A stretch of 64,000 bases of DNA from Psychrobacter faecalis (GTDB lineage: Bacteria > Pseudomonadota > Gammaproteobacteria > Pseudomonadales > Moraxellaceae), in assembly GCF_016107575.1 (NCBI RefSeq), contig NZ_JABAST010000008.1, forward strand, positions 20,077-84,076. The letters run 5' to 3'. The notes under the pieces are model-generated. The model did no database searches, was not told where the DNA came from, and worked only from the letters and a program-made list of their open reading frames with translations. The position numbers and the translations under genes were made by a program. This document shows, piece after piece, positions 49,501 to 57,744 of the stretch (the stretch's first letter is position 1; every line of letters begins with the position of its first letter).

Positions 49501-49844
49501 ATGAATTTATCGATGACAATGGCAAATTAAATAAACATGCTCAGGCTTATTTTGGTTTGTTTAAGCATTTATTTGACGCTGATTTCTTAGCGGATAAAGA
49601 GCTAGATAATGACAAGCTGGTCGCTTACGCCTTTGAGATTGATGAAGTAGTCAAAACGAATGTGGCGGAATATTCCATCAATGCCAGTGAAATTGAAAAT
49701 GCGATTAATAGACGATTATTGCCAATGCTGTTTGCTGACTTGGGTATTGATAAAGCGCAACAGCTCATTGAAGAGGTGCTAAAGATTACCCGACTTGGGC
49801 TGTCGAGAGAGACAAGTAGCCCACGAGCAGCAAGAGGGTATTAG
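46515..49844 (+). CDS. hsdR: Type I restriction enzyme, endonuclease/translocase subunit
   Basis: The 1109-residue HsdR has an N-terminal PD-(D/E)XK nuclease (KPDIVCFVNGLPLAVIEAKR, about residues 156-175). The SF2 helicase motor follows, with the Walker A loop WHTTGSGKSFTM near residue 349, VTDRVDLETQL near residue 380, DEGHRSQSG (DEAD-type box) near residue 457 and FIAFTGTPL near residue 478. Motif VI-like QAIARVNRLHEKK lies near 715. The C-terminal helical region contacts HsdM. Together with HsdM and HsdS it cleaves DNA lacking host methylation after ATP-driven translocation. It is three bases upstream of the metallopeptidase gene. Confidence 0.96.
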   Translation: MTNPSINFQEEFSSKIPALTLLTTLGYEFIPPSECGVMRSKTASNKATNQVVLLPIMRAFLAQQTFTFEGTAHHLSDSAIDKIMHELNPAMNLGLQLANEKLYNAMLYGVTVTEFIDGKKTAQTISLIDWNNIDNNSFHVTEEFVVQNSEGTNSRKPDIVCFVNGLPLAVIEAKRPDSSREGQSTNAQAVSQHIRNQKPKEIPHLFAYSQLLLAVNGNDGLYGTCKTPEKFWAKWVEEDIQEAEFNRLKNQRLSDEQLSRLFDHRPASAKKEYLSLINAGDLVITDQDRLIISLLQPERLLEMTRMFTLFDKKAGKIVARYQQVFGIKALIERISTFDERGSREGGVIWHTTGSGKSFTMVFFSKALIWLEELAKCRIIVVTDRVDLETQLSNTFKSGGVITSKRDSQDAMATSGRRLAQQIGHGNERVIFSIINKFGSAVKYDECYNDSPNIIVMVDEGHRSQSGENNIRMTQALPNAAFIAFTGTPLLKDDKTENKFGSIIHSYTMQQAVKDKTVTPLLYEERIPELNTNDQAIDSWFDRITQKLTDDQKSDLKRKFSQKGQIYQVEGRIELIAHDISDHFQNFKQQHLKGQLACDSKASAIRYKMALDKIGKVTSVVAMSPPDTREGHDTVDGESKDIVQRWWQDNVAADFGGDEKAYTKAIIEAFSQDDGPDIMIVVDKLLTGFDEPKNTVLYIDKPLKQHNLIQAIARVNRLHEKKRFGYLIDYRGILKELDITIEKYQDLAERTQGGFDIEDLKGLYNAMDTEYKQLPRLHSELWAIFSSVKNKQDGQALRQVLAPKMQDIDGRVVDTKLKERDDFYAALTDFSNAMKIALQSASFFADKSFDSKRDRYKADLKAFINLRKQVREDADETIDYDEYEADIRSLLDKHIAGLEVKEAKGAYLVGNLGKDVKPEALSDDEARNQTDKITGRVTKMIEQDLADDPYAQEYFSKLLKKAIEEAKAMFDAPVKQYMMFADFEQAVKDRDVADGPNEFIDDNGKLNKHAQAYFGLFKHLFDADFLADKELDNDKLVAYAFEIDEVVKTNVAEYSINASEIENAINRRLLPMLFADLGIDKAQQLIEEVLKITRLGLSRETSSPRAARGY

Positions 49845-49847
49845 GCA

Positions 49848-50657
49848 ATGACTGAGACAGGCAACTTTTATTATGGTGAAGATAAGATCCATTATGAAGT
49901 CGTGCGTAAAGACACAAAAAATAAGTCTAGAAGCGATACGCTTATTAACGAAAAGAGCAAACCTCGCAAAGTGGTCATCAAGGTACATCCTGATCAGCGT
50001 GTAGTCGCCACAGCGCCTGTTGATGCCAGTGACGAGATAATACATGACGCCATGATGAAGCGTGCTCGCTGGATATGGCAAAGCCTACAAGAATTTGCAA
50101 AGCAACAAGATCACGTATTGCCTAAACGTTATATCAGTGGTGAGACCCAGTTTTATCTGGGTCGTCGTTATGTGTTAAAAGTGATAACCGATGCAAAAAC
50201 TAACGATGTGATAAACAGTACGGTGAAGCTCAGTCGCGGTAAGTTACATGTAGAATTGTCTCAAAATGATTCTGAATTAGACGCTGAAAAACGAGCGATT
50301 CTCGTGAAAAGCTTGATTGATAAATGGTATAAAGATAAATTTACGTCGGTCTCTAGAGAGAGGCTTGAGGCCTTGATACATAAGGCCTCATGGGTAAAAA
50401 ATAATCCTTCATTGAAGTTAATAGTAATGAAAAAACAATGGGGAAGCTGCTCAAATAAAGGTAATTTAATCCTCAATCCGCACTTAGTCAAAGCACCAAA
50501 AGAATGCATTGATTATGTGATATTGCATGAGCTGTGTCATATCGCTGAGCACAATCATAGTGAGCATTTTTGGCGCTTATTAACTCAAGTCATGCCGCAT
50601 TGGAAAGAGGTGAAAGCTAGGCTCGACGGGATGGCTGAGCTTTACTTGAATGAGTAA
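49848..50657 (+). CDS. YgjP-like (DUF45) zinc metallopeptidase
   Basis: The 269-residue protein has the zincin signature HELCHIAEHNHSEHFWRLL near residue 226: HExxH plus a downstream His in NHSEHFW, typical of the YgjP/DUF45 group. KKQWGSCSNKGNLILNPHLV near residue 195 is also characteristic. The N-terminal part (RKVVIKVHPDQRVVATAP) fits the family's beta-rich domain. No signal peptide; it should be cytoplasmic. It begins three bases after the hsdR stop, so it is very likely co-expressed with hsdR. Genes of this family commonly sit at the end of type I hsd operons, but their role there is not established. Confidence 0.9.
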   Translation: MTETGNFYYGEDKIHYEVVRKDTKNKSRSDTLINEKSKPRKVVIKVHPDQRVVATAPVDASDEIIHDAMMKRARWIWQSLQEFAKQQDHVLPKRYISGETQFYLGRRYVLKVITDAKTNDVINSTVKLSRGKLHVELSQNDSELDAEKRAILVKSLIDKWYKDKFTSVSRERLEALIHKASWVKNNPSLKLIVMKKQWGSCSNKGNLILNPHLVKAPKECIDYVILHELCHIAEHNHSEHFWRLLTQVMPHWKEVKARLDGMAELYLNE

Positions 50658-50791
50658 AATTTGGAGCTAGGTAGTTTAAGATGGTTCTTTGGAAAAGTAT
50701 CAGCCTCCGATATACTCGAGGCGCTTCACTTAATTACTCTATGTAATGGTTAAGTTAAAAAGGTAGTATTTACAAGAATTCGAGGTTTTCA

Positions 50792-51646
50792 ATGCTTAAA
50801 CAACATCGACAAGCACTTGTAGTTGAAGGTGGTGGAATGCGTGGCGCATTTACCAGTGGTGTCTTAGACGCATTTTTACAACAACAATTTAATCCTTTTG
50901 ATCTTTGTGTGGGGGTGTCCTCAGGCTCAACGAACGTTGCTAACTATTTAGCTGCGCAACAAGGTCGCACCCTGCAGATTTACTTAGATCATTCACTTCG
51001 ACCTGAATTTATCCATTATGGTCGTTTCCTTAAAGGTGGGGACTTACTGGATCTAAAGTGGATGTGGGACGTGGTGGAACAAGAGCATCCACTAAATCAG
51101 GCACAATTATTTGCCAGTCATGCTGAGTTTTACATGGTGCTAACACACGCTATTTCAGGTGAAGCTAACTATATTAAAGCCTGTAAAGACAATATTTTGG
51201 ATGGATTAAGAGCATCAAGTTCTATACCAGTGCTGACTCGTCAAGCGGTCGAGATATTTGGCGAACCTTATTTCGATGGTGGTGTAGCTGATGCTTTGCC
51301 TGTGCATTGGGCCGCTCAACAAGATCGTGTTGCTAAGCTAATGGTGATCCGTACTCGTCCTCACAATTACTATAAAGCAGGTCGCAAGGGCGATCAGCTG
51401 TTGGCTAAATATTTTTCTAAGCAACGATATGGTTTTGCCCAAAGCTTATTAACACGAACCCAACGTTATAATGATGCGGTGCAATTTTTACATTCTGCAT
51501 CACCACAGAAGTTTTTAGAAGTTTGCCCACCCGACTTGAAAAATATGGCGGGTCGATTATCTAAAGATAAAGCTAAAATTCGTTATAGCTATGATGTAGG
51601 ACTAGAAACTGGGTACAAAGCGATTGAAGATTGGCATAAACTTTAA
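50792..51646 (+). CDS. Patatin-like phospholipase, YjjU type
   Basis: The 284-residue protein has the patatin oxyanion loop VVEGGGMRGAFTSGVLDAFL near residue 10, the nucleophile elbow GVSSGSTNVANYL near residue 40 with the catalytic Ser in GVSSGS, and the catalytic Asp in DGGVADALPVHWA near residue 166. It is expected to hydrolyse acyl esters of phospholipids in the cytoplasm or at the membrane. No signal peptide is seen. GAGG precedes the ATG. It stands alone between the hsd locus and an insertion-sequence remnant. Confidence 0.9.
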   Translation: MLKQHRQALVVEGGGMRGAFTSGVLDAFLQQQFNPFDLCVGVSSGSTNVANYLAAQQGRTLQIYLDHSLRPEFIHYGRFLKGGDLLDLKWMWDVVEQEHPLNQAQLFASHAEFYMVLTHAISGEANYIKACKDNILDGLRASSSIPVLTRQAVEIFGEPYFDGGVADALPVHWAAQQDRVAKLMVIRTRPHNYYKAGRKGDQLLAKYFSKQRYGFAQSLLTRTQRYNDAVQFLHSASPQKFLEVCPPDLKNMAGRLSKDKAKIRYSYDVGLETGYKAIEDWHKL

Positions 51647-51729
51647 TGATAATTCCGTAATAAATCAGAATGCTTAAAATTAGACATTAACTGTTAAATA
51701 GTGCAGCTTAATTCTATTGGATAAGTATC

Positions 51730-52053
51730 TTATGGTTGAGATATTTGCCGGTCAGTCGAGACCTTGCCATTACGCTTTAATAGGCCAAACACGAGCACTT
51801 TGCTACCAGCACATCGCCCTCGCTTGCCTTTACGAGTTCCACCAAAGTATGATTCGTCTACTTCGATTTCGCCCTCAAATAGACCAGGGTCTTGACTATT
51901 CTCGTAAATAAGCACTCGTAGCCTATGAAAGTAATAACTGGCTGTGGTTTTATTAACACCAATTAGGCTTGCTGCTGTTCTCGCGGTAGAACCAGCAACA
52001 AATAACTCGATGAGTCTGTTTTGTTTATACCAATTTAGTTTACTCTTTCTCAT
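51730..52053 (-). pseudogene. Truncated IS1595-family transposase
   Basis: The 107-codon frame begins MRKSKLNWYKQNRLIELFVA, with the helix-turn-helix region TARTAASLIGVNKTTASYYF and then VDESYFGGTRKGKRGRCAGS, the first part of the ISXO2-like catalytic domain including the first acidic residue (DES). The similarity stops near KRNGKVSTD, and the remaining DDE/DDN residues and zinc-binding C terminus are absent. A full transposase is about twice as long. The gene is broken by deletion of its 3' half. Confidence 0.82.
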
Positions 52054-52093
52054 AGTGCTATCCTAAATAATCTTACTTATCTAGGACAGCCCC
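51730..52093 (-). mobile_element. IS1595-type insertion sequence remnant
   Basis: This holds a 5' part of a transposase gene and one terminal inverted repeat at 52069-52093, reading GGGGCTGTCCTAGATAAGTA inward on the minus strand, as in the IS1016-like IS1595 subgroup. The opposite end and the distal transposase half are missing, and no matching inverted repeat was found near 51700. The copy cannot move by itself. Confidence 0.75.
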
Positions 52094-52133
52094 TAAAATT
52101 TAGTCTCAAAGCTTTTAAAAAGCTCTCAATTTA

Positions 52134-53192
52134 TCAATAATGAACGTTAATGAACACAGTATCAGAATACTCGTCAGGCTTATAATCAGCACTTGGTACA
52201 GTCACATAAACCGCATTAGTTTGAGAAGTCCCTGTACCCTTACCGGCTACGCCGTTTCCTGTGTCGGTAACAGTAGTCCTATTACCCCATACAGTGCCGT
52301 TAGGCCCAGGTTTTGAACGTAATTGGTAGGGAACCTTATCCGTATTATTACTGTTTTTGCTAGTCATAACACCTGAACCATCCAAGTTATTATTAGATGG
52401 AGATAAGCCAATGTTATAAGGTGCGTTATTTGTGCAAGTCACACCTATAACAGTTTCACCAGCAATATTACTTTCAGTTGCGGGTTTGCTGCCTAAATCG
52501 ATATCACCAACCGTTGTGCTAATTTTGCAATCTTCAATAACAGTAGTTTGAACCGTGAACGGAAATGCATTTCTTCCTGGGAGAATAGAGGATGAACAGT
52601 TTGCAAGTCCGGCAAGTGTGTCACCATCATACTTTAAGGTAGTATTGGTAAAAATGTTGGTATAATTTCCGACAGTAGCGAGAGTATTCTCTGATCCTGA
52701 CAGTCTAATATTTATATCTATCTTACCTTCGATAACGTTACGTCCATCAGAAGAATTTATTCCGGCAATGGGGATTTTGGTGGTTATATATTCGTTTCCT
52801 GAGTCAAGTGGTCCCCAAAGAGAAGTGCCTTGCGGAGTCATACTAAAAGCCAGGCGGGGCTTAGTAGGGGATGTTGCTCCTTTAGATAGGTAACGCGGGC
52901 TTATAATGCCTGGATCATAAGAACCTCCATCAACGCCAAAGCACATAGAGACATAGCCACTGCTTAAACCGCTTTGAGTACACTTATAATTCAGCTGAGC
53001 TATTGTATTTACAGTATTAGCATTGCTAGGCGTGACATTATCTAGGGTGACAATACCACTAGCACCTGGCGTCGCATTTAAACCTGCTTCACATTGAAGG
53101 CCCGCAAGTTTAAACGCATTTGCGTTCTCTATCGGCAAACATAATGCACCTAACAATAGGACTGGACTGTAGTACCAACGAAAAACGCTCAT
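52134..53192 (-). CDS. Two-domain spore-coat-U (SCPU) pilus tip adhesin, CsuE-like
   Basis: The 352-residue protein has a signal peptide (MSVFRWYYSPVLLLGALCLP, cut near ANA). Two SCPU-type domains follow: an N-terminal one with GLQCEAGLNATPG and a C-terminal one with VIEDCKISTTVGDIDLGSKP and GVTCTNNAPYNIGLSPSNNN, ending TVFINVHY, the donor-strand-like terminus. This matches the tip subunit of archaic (sigma) chaperone-usher pili such as Acinetobacter CsuE. The stop of the usher gene overlaps its start as TAATG, so translation is coupled. A TTG start seven codons earlier is less likely. Confidence 0.88.
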   Translation of the reverse strand: MSVFRWYYSPVLLLGALCLPIENANAFKLAGLQCEAGLNATPGASGIVTLDNVTPSNANTVNTIAQLNYKCTQSGLSSGYVSMCFGVDGGSYDPGIISPRYLSKGATSPTKPRLAFSMTPQGTSLWGPLDSGNEYITTKIPIAGINSSDGRNVIEGKIDINIRLSGSENTLATVGNYTNIFTNTTLKYDGDTLAGLANCSSSILPGRNAFPFTVQTTVIEDCKISTTVGDIDLGSKPATESNIAGETVIGVTCTNNAPYNIGLSPSNNNLDGSGVMTSKNSNNTDKVPYQLRSKPGPNGTVWGNRTTVTDTGNGVAGKGTGTSQTNAVYVTVPSADYKPDEYSDTVFINVHY

Positions 53193-55624
53193 TACTGCTT
53201 CACCTTTTGACAAATAATAGGGCCAATCAATGGTATATCGTCCCCTTGTTTATGATAATCAAAGCTGGCCGTACATACATCATTAGAAGGGGTAACCACC
53301 TCTAATACATTGTGCTCTTCTAATGCCTCCAAGTAGACCTCACCATCAAACCCAACGACTGCTGAAGTCGCACCTTTCTTATGAGATAGCTTTACTTCAC
53401 TGCCTAACGGTATGGGCTGCTGATCACTATCTATGAGAATAACAGAAGCAGACCGCGCTGGCGTGAGGTTGAATGTCACCAACGTACCGGCACGATCAGT
53501 AGGGGTAGCTTCAACGCTCACTTCTTCAATACGCAAGTCAGCGGGTAAATCCATGGGATCAATAGACACTTTGTTTGCTTGATAAGCATTTAATGGCGTC
53601 ACTAATAATAGACCGCGTTTGTTGGTAGTACCGATACGATTGTTCTGTAGGAGCACTGGCACATCAGCAATACCATCAGTGGACACCACCGCAAAGCTAT
53701 TGTTGATTTGACGCGAAGGGAATAGCCCGCCTCCCATCATGACTAGCGAACCTGAACCACTAGCAAAGGTGGAGTAGTTATCGTTATTACTGCTCACGCC
53801 CGCTCGCACTTCTCCGTATGGACTAAGATAATTTAATTCAGCCAACCCGTTTGTGCTGCTATTATCGCCAGTATTATGCTGTGCTTGTGCTCGCCAGCCT
53901 ATACCGCCCACACTCGGCGTAGATCGTGCGACATCAACTGCAAAGGCATTACGATTTTTAGTGTTTTGCACACTACTATTCACGTATATATCTTTATCTA
54001 GCGAAAATGAAGCCCCAAGGAAAACACTGTTATTATCAGAGTCATTAATGTCTTGATTGACATTTAAGTTTAATCTCAAGTTTCTTCCAAAAGATTTACT
54101 CCAATAAGCACTAGCAAACTTTGTAGTCTCTTCATTTTCATAACTAACCTGGTTATAACTTAATCCGAAACTACCAAGAGATTGACTGTTATAGCCGGTA
54201 GAGAATTGTTCACTACGGCGGGCAGGAGCATTGCCGTATTTCGTGGCTACGTCACGATACTCGCCATGAGTGCCTTTAGCATTGATACCAACATTGAAAC
54301 GATTGTTATTCCATGAGTAGCCAGCACTATACTGCGAACCACTTGCGCCTCCATTTTTACTACCCGCCAATGATGCGGATAATACGCCACCAGCATCCCC
54401 TAGTAGCCAGGTACCGCCAATACCTGCATTACTCAGTCCATCGGTTGCTTCAGCATGAGTTTCTGCGGTAAAACGATTGTTAACCCCATACCGCCACGTA
54501 CCAAAAGCGGCAATATCGTTACCGTAATCAAATGATTTAATGCCGTAGTTCTCACGCACGAAACCAAGCTCCGCTGACCAATCAGAAAGTCCGGGCTGTA
54601 GTAAACGCTGAGCATCATAAAGTGTAAAGTTAAGTGTGGTGTTTTGTCCCAACGCATCCTTTAATACTAACTGAGCATTACCTACCCCGCTAAAGCTAGG
54701 CGCTGTGTTAATCTCAAAAGGTCCAGCCGGTACATCGCCACTATATTGTTTGAGGCCGTTAATATATAGCTCTACCTCAGATGGAAGAGTTGCTGAACCA
54801 AAAAAGGAAGGCAACGGTGTGGTGGTCATATAAGGCTGAAGGTCAAAGTTACTACCAAACTGTAGCCCGCCTAATCGTGTTGATCTTGACCAAGACAGTG
54901 AGCCCGTTAGGATATCACCAGCACTGACAGTCAGCAGCTTATCAGGGAACGATTTACTCCAATTGGTATCTAAGCGTACCGTATCGTTGTCCCAACCATC
55001 GCTATCATTATGACGATTACTGGTAGTAAGGGCGGTAGAACTTAATACGCCAAGCGAATTAAAAGCACGAAGCTCTGTATAAGCACTTAGATTGGCGGTA
55101 TCGCCTTCAGTTTGTGTGCCATAGAGATTGTAGTTTAAGAGTAAGCCCGGCGATGCGGTAGGCTTTGGGCGTTTGCTATTGCGGGTATTAACGACGGTAG
55201 TACCTAGATTAAGCATACTCAGTGGTGCGATAATTTCTACTGTTTGCTGACGGTCGTTATAGTCGACTTTGATATCTGATAAATCATTGAGGGCGATTTG
55301 ATCTGTGGAGTTGGTTGGTAGGACAAAACCCAATTGTTTTAATACTTCAGGATTGGCCCAAAGCTGTTCTTTATGATAGGTGAAATGAGTAAGGCCCATA
55401 TTAGCGCCATTGAGAGTGACATCCAAATATAGGTCAATACCTTGCGTAGTAGGCGTATTAGCGTTATTTAAACCAAGCTGAGTTAATCTAGAATCGCCAC
55501 TATTTGTATCAGGAATGTCGTTTAACTCGACAGCATGGCCAAGCGAGATACATAGGTTCTGCAGTAATAATATTTTAGTGAGTGGAATCATCCAGCGTAA
55601 AGTTTTGTGTTGTCTGAGTTCCAT
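53192..55624 (-). CDS. Fimbrial outer-membrane usher, archaic type (CsuD-like)
   Basis: The 810-residue usher secretes and assembles pilus subunits at the outer membrane. After a signal segment (MIPLTKILLLQNLCISLGHA, residues 12-31) comes the N-terminal chaperone-binding domain (LYLDVTLNGANMGLTHFTYH). The beta-barrel contains PSEVELYINGLKQYSGDVPA and GPFEINTAPSFSGVGNAQLV with LKDALGQNT, then GRNLRLNLNVNQDINDSDNN. The plug and C-terminal domains end with a CTASFDYHKQGDDIPLIGPI segment. AAGG before the ATG at 55624 supports this start. It overlaps the chaperone gene by 50 bases. Confidence 0.93.
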   Translation of the reverse strand: MELRQHKTLRWMIPLTKILLLQNLCISLGHAVELNDIPDTNSGDSRLTQLGLNNANTPTTQGIDLYLDVTLNGANMGLTHFTYHKEQLWANPEVLKQLGFVLPTNSTDQIALNDLSDIKVDYNDRQQTVEIIAPLSMLNLGTTVVNTRNSKRPKPTASPGLLLNYNLYGTQTEGDTANLSAYTELRAFNSLGVLSSTALTTSNRHNDSDGWDNDTVRLDTNWSKSFPDKLLTVSAGDILTGSLSWSRSTRLGGLQFGSNFDLQPYMTTTPLPSFFGSATLPSEVELYINGLKQYSGDVPAGPFEINTAPSFSGVGNAQLVLKDALGQNTTLNFTLYDAQRLLQPGLSDWSAELGFVRENYGIKSFDYGNDIAAFGTWRYGVNNRFTAETHAEATDGLSNAGIGGTWLLGDAGGVLSASLAGSKNGGASGSQYSAGYSWNNNRFNVGINAKGTHGEYRDVATKYGNAPARRSEQFSTGYNSQSLGSFGLSYNQVSYENEETTKFASAYWSKSFGRNLRLNLNVNQDINDSDNNSVFLGASFSLDKDIYVNSSVQNTKNRNAFAVDVARSTPSVGGIGWRAQAQHNTGDNSSTNGLAELNYLSPYGEVRAGVSSNNDNYSTFASGSGSLVMMGGGLFPSRQINNSFAVVSTDGIADVPVLLQNNRIGTTNKRGLLLVTPLNAYQANKVSIDPMDLPADLRIEEVSVEATPTDRAGTLVTFNLTPARSASVILIDSDQQPIPLGSEVKLSHKKGATSAVVGFDGEVYLEALEEHNVLEVVTPSNDVCTASFDYHKQGDDIPLIGPIICQKVKQ

Positions 55625-56336
55625 TAATCATTACCTTGAATTTACTGCCCGGTTTTAAAGCAACAGGCGGTACTTTCAGTGTCCAATGCATAGAGGCACC
55701 CGGTAAAACATAACCTAGTAAGCCCTTATGTATATCAGTATTATTACCAAGAGAGTCTATCATGCTTAAACTGGCCAATTGAGCGTGGCCGTTCCCGCTA
55801 TTACTAACACTTAACTTTATTTTTTCACCGTCAGGCTGTAAGCGATAATTCCATTGCAACTTAGGGCTAGTCTCAGTTACGCCGACAGGTTTTATAAAAA
55901 CAGGTAAAGAATAGCTGAGCGCAAATTGCAAGCCAGCCTTTTTATTAGGAGAATTAAGAGGTATTTCGTTAATCACTAGGCGGTAGGTATCCTCGACGGC
56001 TCCCGCACCTTGAGGTGGGGCTTTAGCGCGAATAATACGAATAAGCTGCTGCTCACCCGGCTGAAGCTTAACCATCGGTGGGCTGGCCAATAGCCCTCTA
56101 GAGGTGGTCAGTTGATCGCCTTGTTCGTTCTGAGTCCATTGATACACGCGTACTTGTGCATTGACCAAATCAGTACCCGTATTACTAAGGGTCAGCCCAC
56201 TGGCATTCTCTTTAGCTTGTAAGCTTAAAGAGATAGGGGAAACTTGCAGACCACTTGCTATCGCAAAACTAGAAGATATGAGAAGGCTCGTCATAACGCC
56301 ATATTTTGCGACACGGCTTAACCATAAGTTCAACAT
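55575..56336 (-). CDS. Periplasmic pilus chaperone, PapD/CsuC-like
   Basis: The 253-residue protein has a signal peptide (about residues 1-28, ending FAIASG). The PapD-type immunoglobulin domain has LQVSPISLSLQAKENASGLT near residue 29, VRVYQWTQ, and the subunit-binding motif LLASPPMVKLQPGEQQLIRI near residue 82. YRLVINEIPL near residue 117 precedes the second domain. It keeps subunits folded by donor-strand complementation in the periplasm. It starts six bases after the subunit stop and overlaps the usher gene. Confidence 0.93.
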   Translation of the reverse strand: MLNLWLSRVAKYGVMTSLLISSSFAIASGLQVSPISLSLQAKENASGLTLSNTGTDLVNAQVRVYQWTQNEQGDQLTTSRGLLASPPMVKLQPGEQQLIRIIRAKAPPQGAGAVEDTYRLVINEIPLNSPNKKAGLQFALSYSLPVFIKPVGVTETSPKLQWNYRLQPDGEKIKLSVSNSGNGHAQLASLSMIDSLGNNTDIHKGLLGYVLPGASMHWTLKVPPVALKPGSKFKVMINGTQTTQNFTLDDSTH

Positions 56337-56341
56337 ATTGA

Positions 56342-56890
56342 TTAGTAAGTTACTGCAACGTCGACGGTATCGCTATAGTCACCGAGTTGAATATCTGTAG
56401 TGCTCGTCAGATTTGCATAAACTGTGTGTGTGGTAGGGGCAACTGTTAAACCTTCACCGACACCCGCAACACCGTTATTTTCTGTGCCTAGCACCCCAAG
56501 ATTACCCCAAACATTAGTAGCGGCTGGATCAGAATATAGTTGATAGCTAATAGTGTCAGTACCTGGCCCACTCATAGTGCCAGCACCATCATCGCTACCT
56601 GTACTAACAGGCGTTAAGTTCACAATGTAAGGTGCGTTCTTAGAACAGGTCACCGCGATATCTGTAGAAGATTGTGCTACCCCTACTTCTGCAGCAGTAG
56701 TACCAGCAGCATGACTACCAAAATCGATATCTTGAGCACCTGAAGTAGCATCAACACTACATACAGAAGTGATATTCAATTTTACATCGAACTGTCCAGT
56801 TGCTGTACCGGCGGCATTGGCAGAAGAAATAGCGGCTAAACCACCAATGGCAAACAACATAGAAGTCATTAGGGATTTTTTGAATTGCAT
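56342..56890 (-). CDS. Major pilus subunit, spore-coat-U domain (CsuA/B-like)
   Basis: The 182-residue protein begins with a signal peptide (MQFKKSLMTSMLFAIGGLAA, cleavage after ANA near residue 26). A single SCPU domain follows: FDVKLNITSVCSVDATSGAQ, DIDFGSHAAGTTA, ITCSKNAPYIVNLTP-like sequence and the C-terminal strand YSDTVDVAVTY. The domain cysteines are placed as in Csu-type subunits. CAGGAG before the ATG supports the start. It is the first gene of the operon and probably the most abundant product, forming the pilus rod. Confidence 0.92.
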   Translation of the reverse strand: MQFKKSLMTSMLFAIGGLAAISSANAAGTATGQFDVKLNITSVCSVDATSGAQDIDFGSHAAGTTAAEVGVAQSSTDIAVTCSKNAPYIVNLTPVSTGSDDGAGTMSGPGTDTISYQLYSDPAATNVWGNLGVLGTENNGVAGVGEGLTVAPTTHTVYANLTSTTDIQLGDYSDTVDVAVTY

Positions 56891-57313
56891 ATTAACTCTC
56901 CTGTGATTTTTAATTACTTGAAGCGTTAATGAATTGAAAAGCTAAACTAATAACTCTGTTTCATCATGCTATGCAAAAAAATCACACTTTTAAATAGTTG
57001 GTATATCTGTTGGACGGATACACTTTATCTGATATTTATCAGTAAAAATTTACTTATTTCAATTAATCGAATATAAGTTATTGATAAATAACGTATATGT
57101 ATTGTTACATATTTAATGTGTTAATGCAATATTATTAATTATATGGTTGCATCTTCACTATCTTGGATGCATGGATATTGACATAGGTATTTTTTTTGAA
57201 AATTATAGGTAATTAATAATGATTTAAGCTAAGGGTTAAAGGGTTTGTATTTATTGGGGTTCCAAATTAGCTTAAACGATAAGGAGCTACGTGAAGTAGC
57301 TCCTTATCGCTGC
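56891..57313. other. AT-rich pilus operon leader and alpA 3' region
   Basis: No coding frame is supported in these 423 bases. The left part must hold the pilus operon promoter on the minus strand. A 14-bp perfect hairpin lies at 57277-57309. The very AT-rich middle (57000-57200) shows no repeat I can resolve. Confidence 0.45.
57277..57309. terminator. 14-bp perfect hairpin after alpA
   Basis: CGATAAGGAGCTAC (57277-57290) pairs without mismatch with GTAGCTCCTTATCG (57296-57309) around a 5-base loop. It lies just past the alpA stop on the minus strand. The T tract is poor (CGTTTAAGC), so termination may be incomplete. The AGGAGCT core is shared with the terminator at 57690. Confidence 0.65.
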
Positions 57314-57574
57314 TTAATATGCTCTTGCAGCTATCTTTTCACCCAACCACTGAGCAACTTCACTCTCTACCCATGCTACACGTCCTTTTGATAGCTTAAC
57401 CTGAATTGGAAAGGTAGGGTCATATCGATTAGACCTTTTGTCTAACATATCGTAAATAGTTGTACTACTTAGTCCAGTAAAGTGGATAACCTCTTTCAGT
57501 GGTAACATCCGTGGCATTCGTATCGCACTCAAATTCTCAGTTTCAGTTTGATTGTTAACATTCAAATTTTCCAT
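57314..57574 (-). CDS. AlpA family DNA-binding regulator
   Basis: The 86-residue protein has MPRMLPLKEVIHFTGLSSTT near residue 18, a winged helix-turn-helix of the AlpA/excisionase-like MerR fold. KLSKGRVAWVESEVAQWLGE near residue 62 is the wing and closing helix. AlpA proteins regulate integrase or excision genes in P4-like elements and genomic islands. AAGGAG precedes the ATG. It is separated from the next gene by a terminator, so it is probably its own transcript. Confidence 0.9.
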   Translation of the reverse strand: MENLNVNNQTETENLSAIRMPRMLPLKEVIHFTGLSSTTIYDMLDKRSNRYDPTFPIQVKLSKGRVAWVESEVAQWLGEKIAARAY

Positions 57575-57689
57575 GATTTGCTCCTTATAAGTGTATGAGA
57601 GCGTTTCCCCTCATATCCTTACCGAGTCCTATAATTTTTTACTGCATCCCATGCTGTCCGACAGTTAGCTTTTGACGCAGCTAATAAAA

Positions 57690-57718
57690 AAAAGGAGCTG
57701 CATGTAACAGCTCCTTTT
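57690..57718 (-). terminator. Intrinsic terminator after the cysteine-rich protein gene
   Basis: AAAAGGAGCTG pairs with CAGCTCCTTTT around a 7-base loop, followed on the minus strand by a long T tract. Confidence 0.9.
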
Positions 57719-57744
57719 TATGCCGTGTGCGTGTGTTAGCTTTA

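Noticed and set aside
51730..52093. Functional IS1595 element
   Set aside because: Only one inverted repeat and the first half of the transposase are present.
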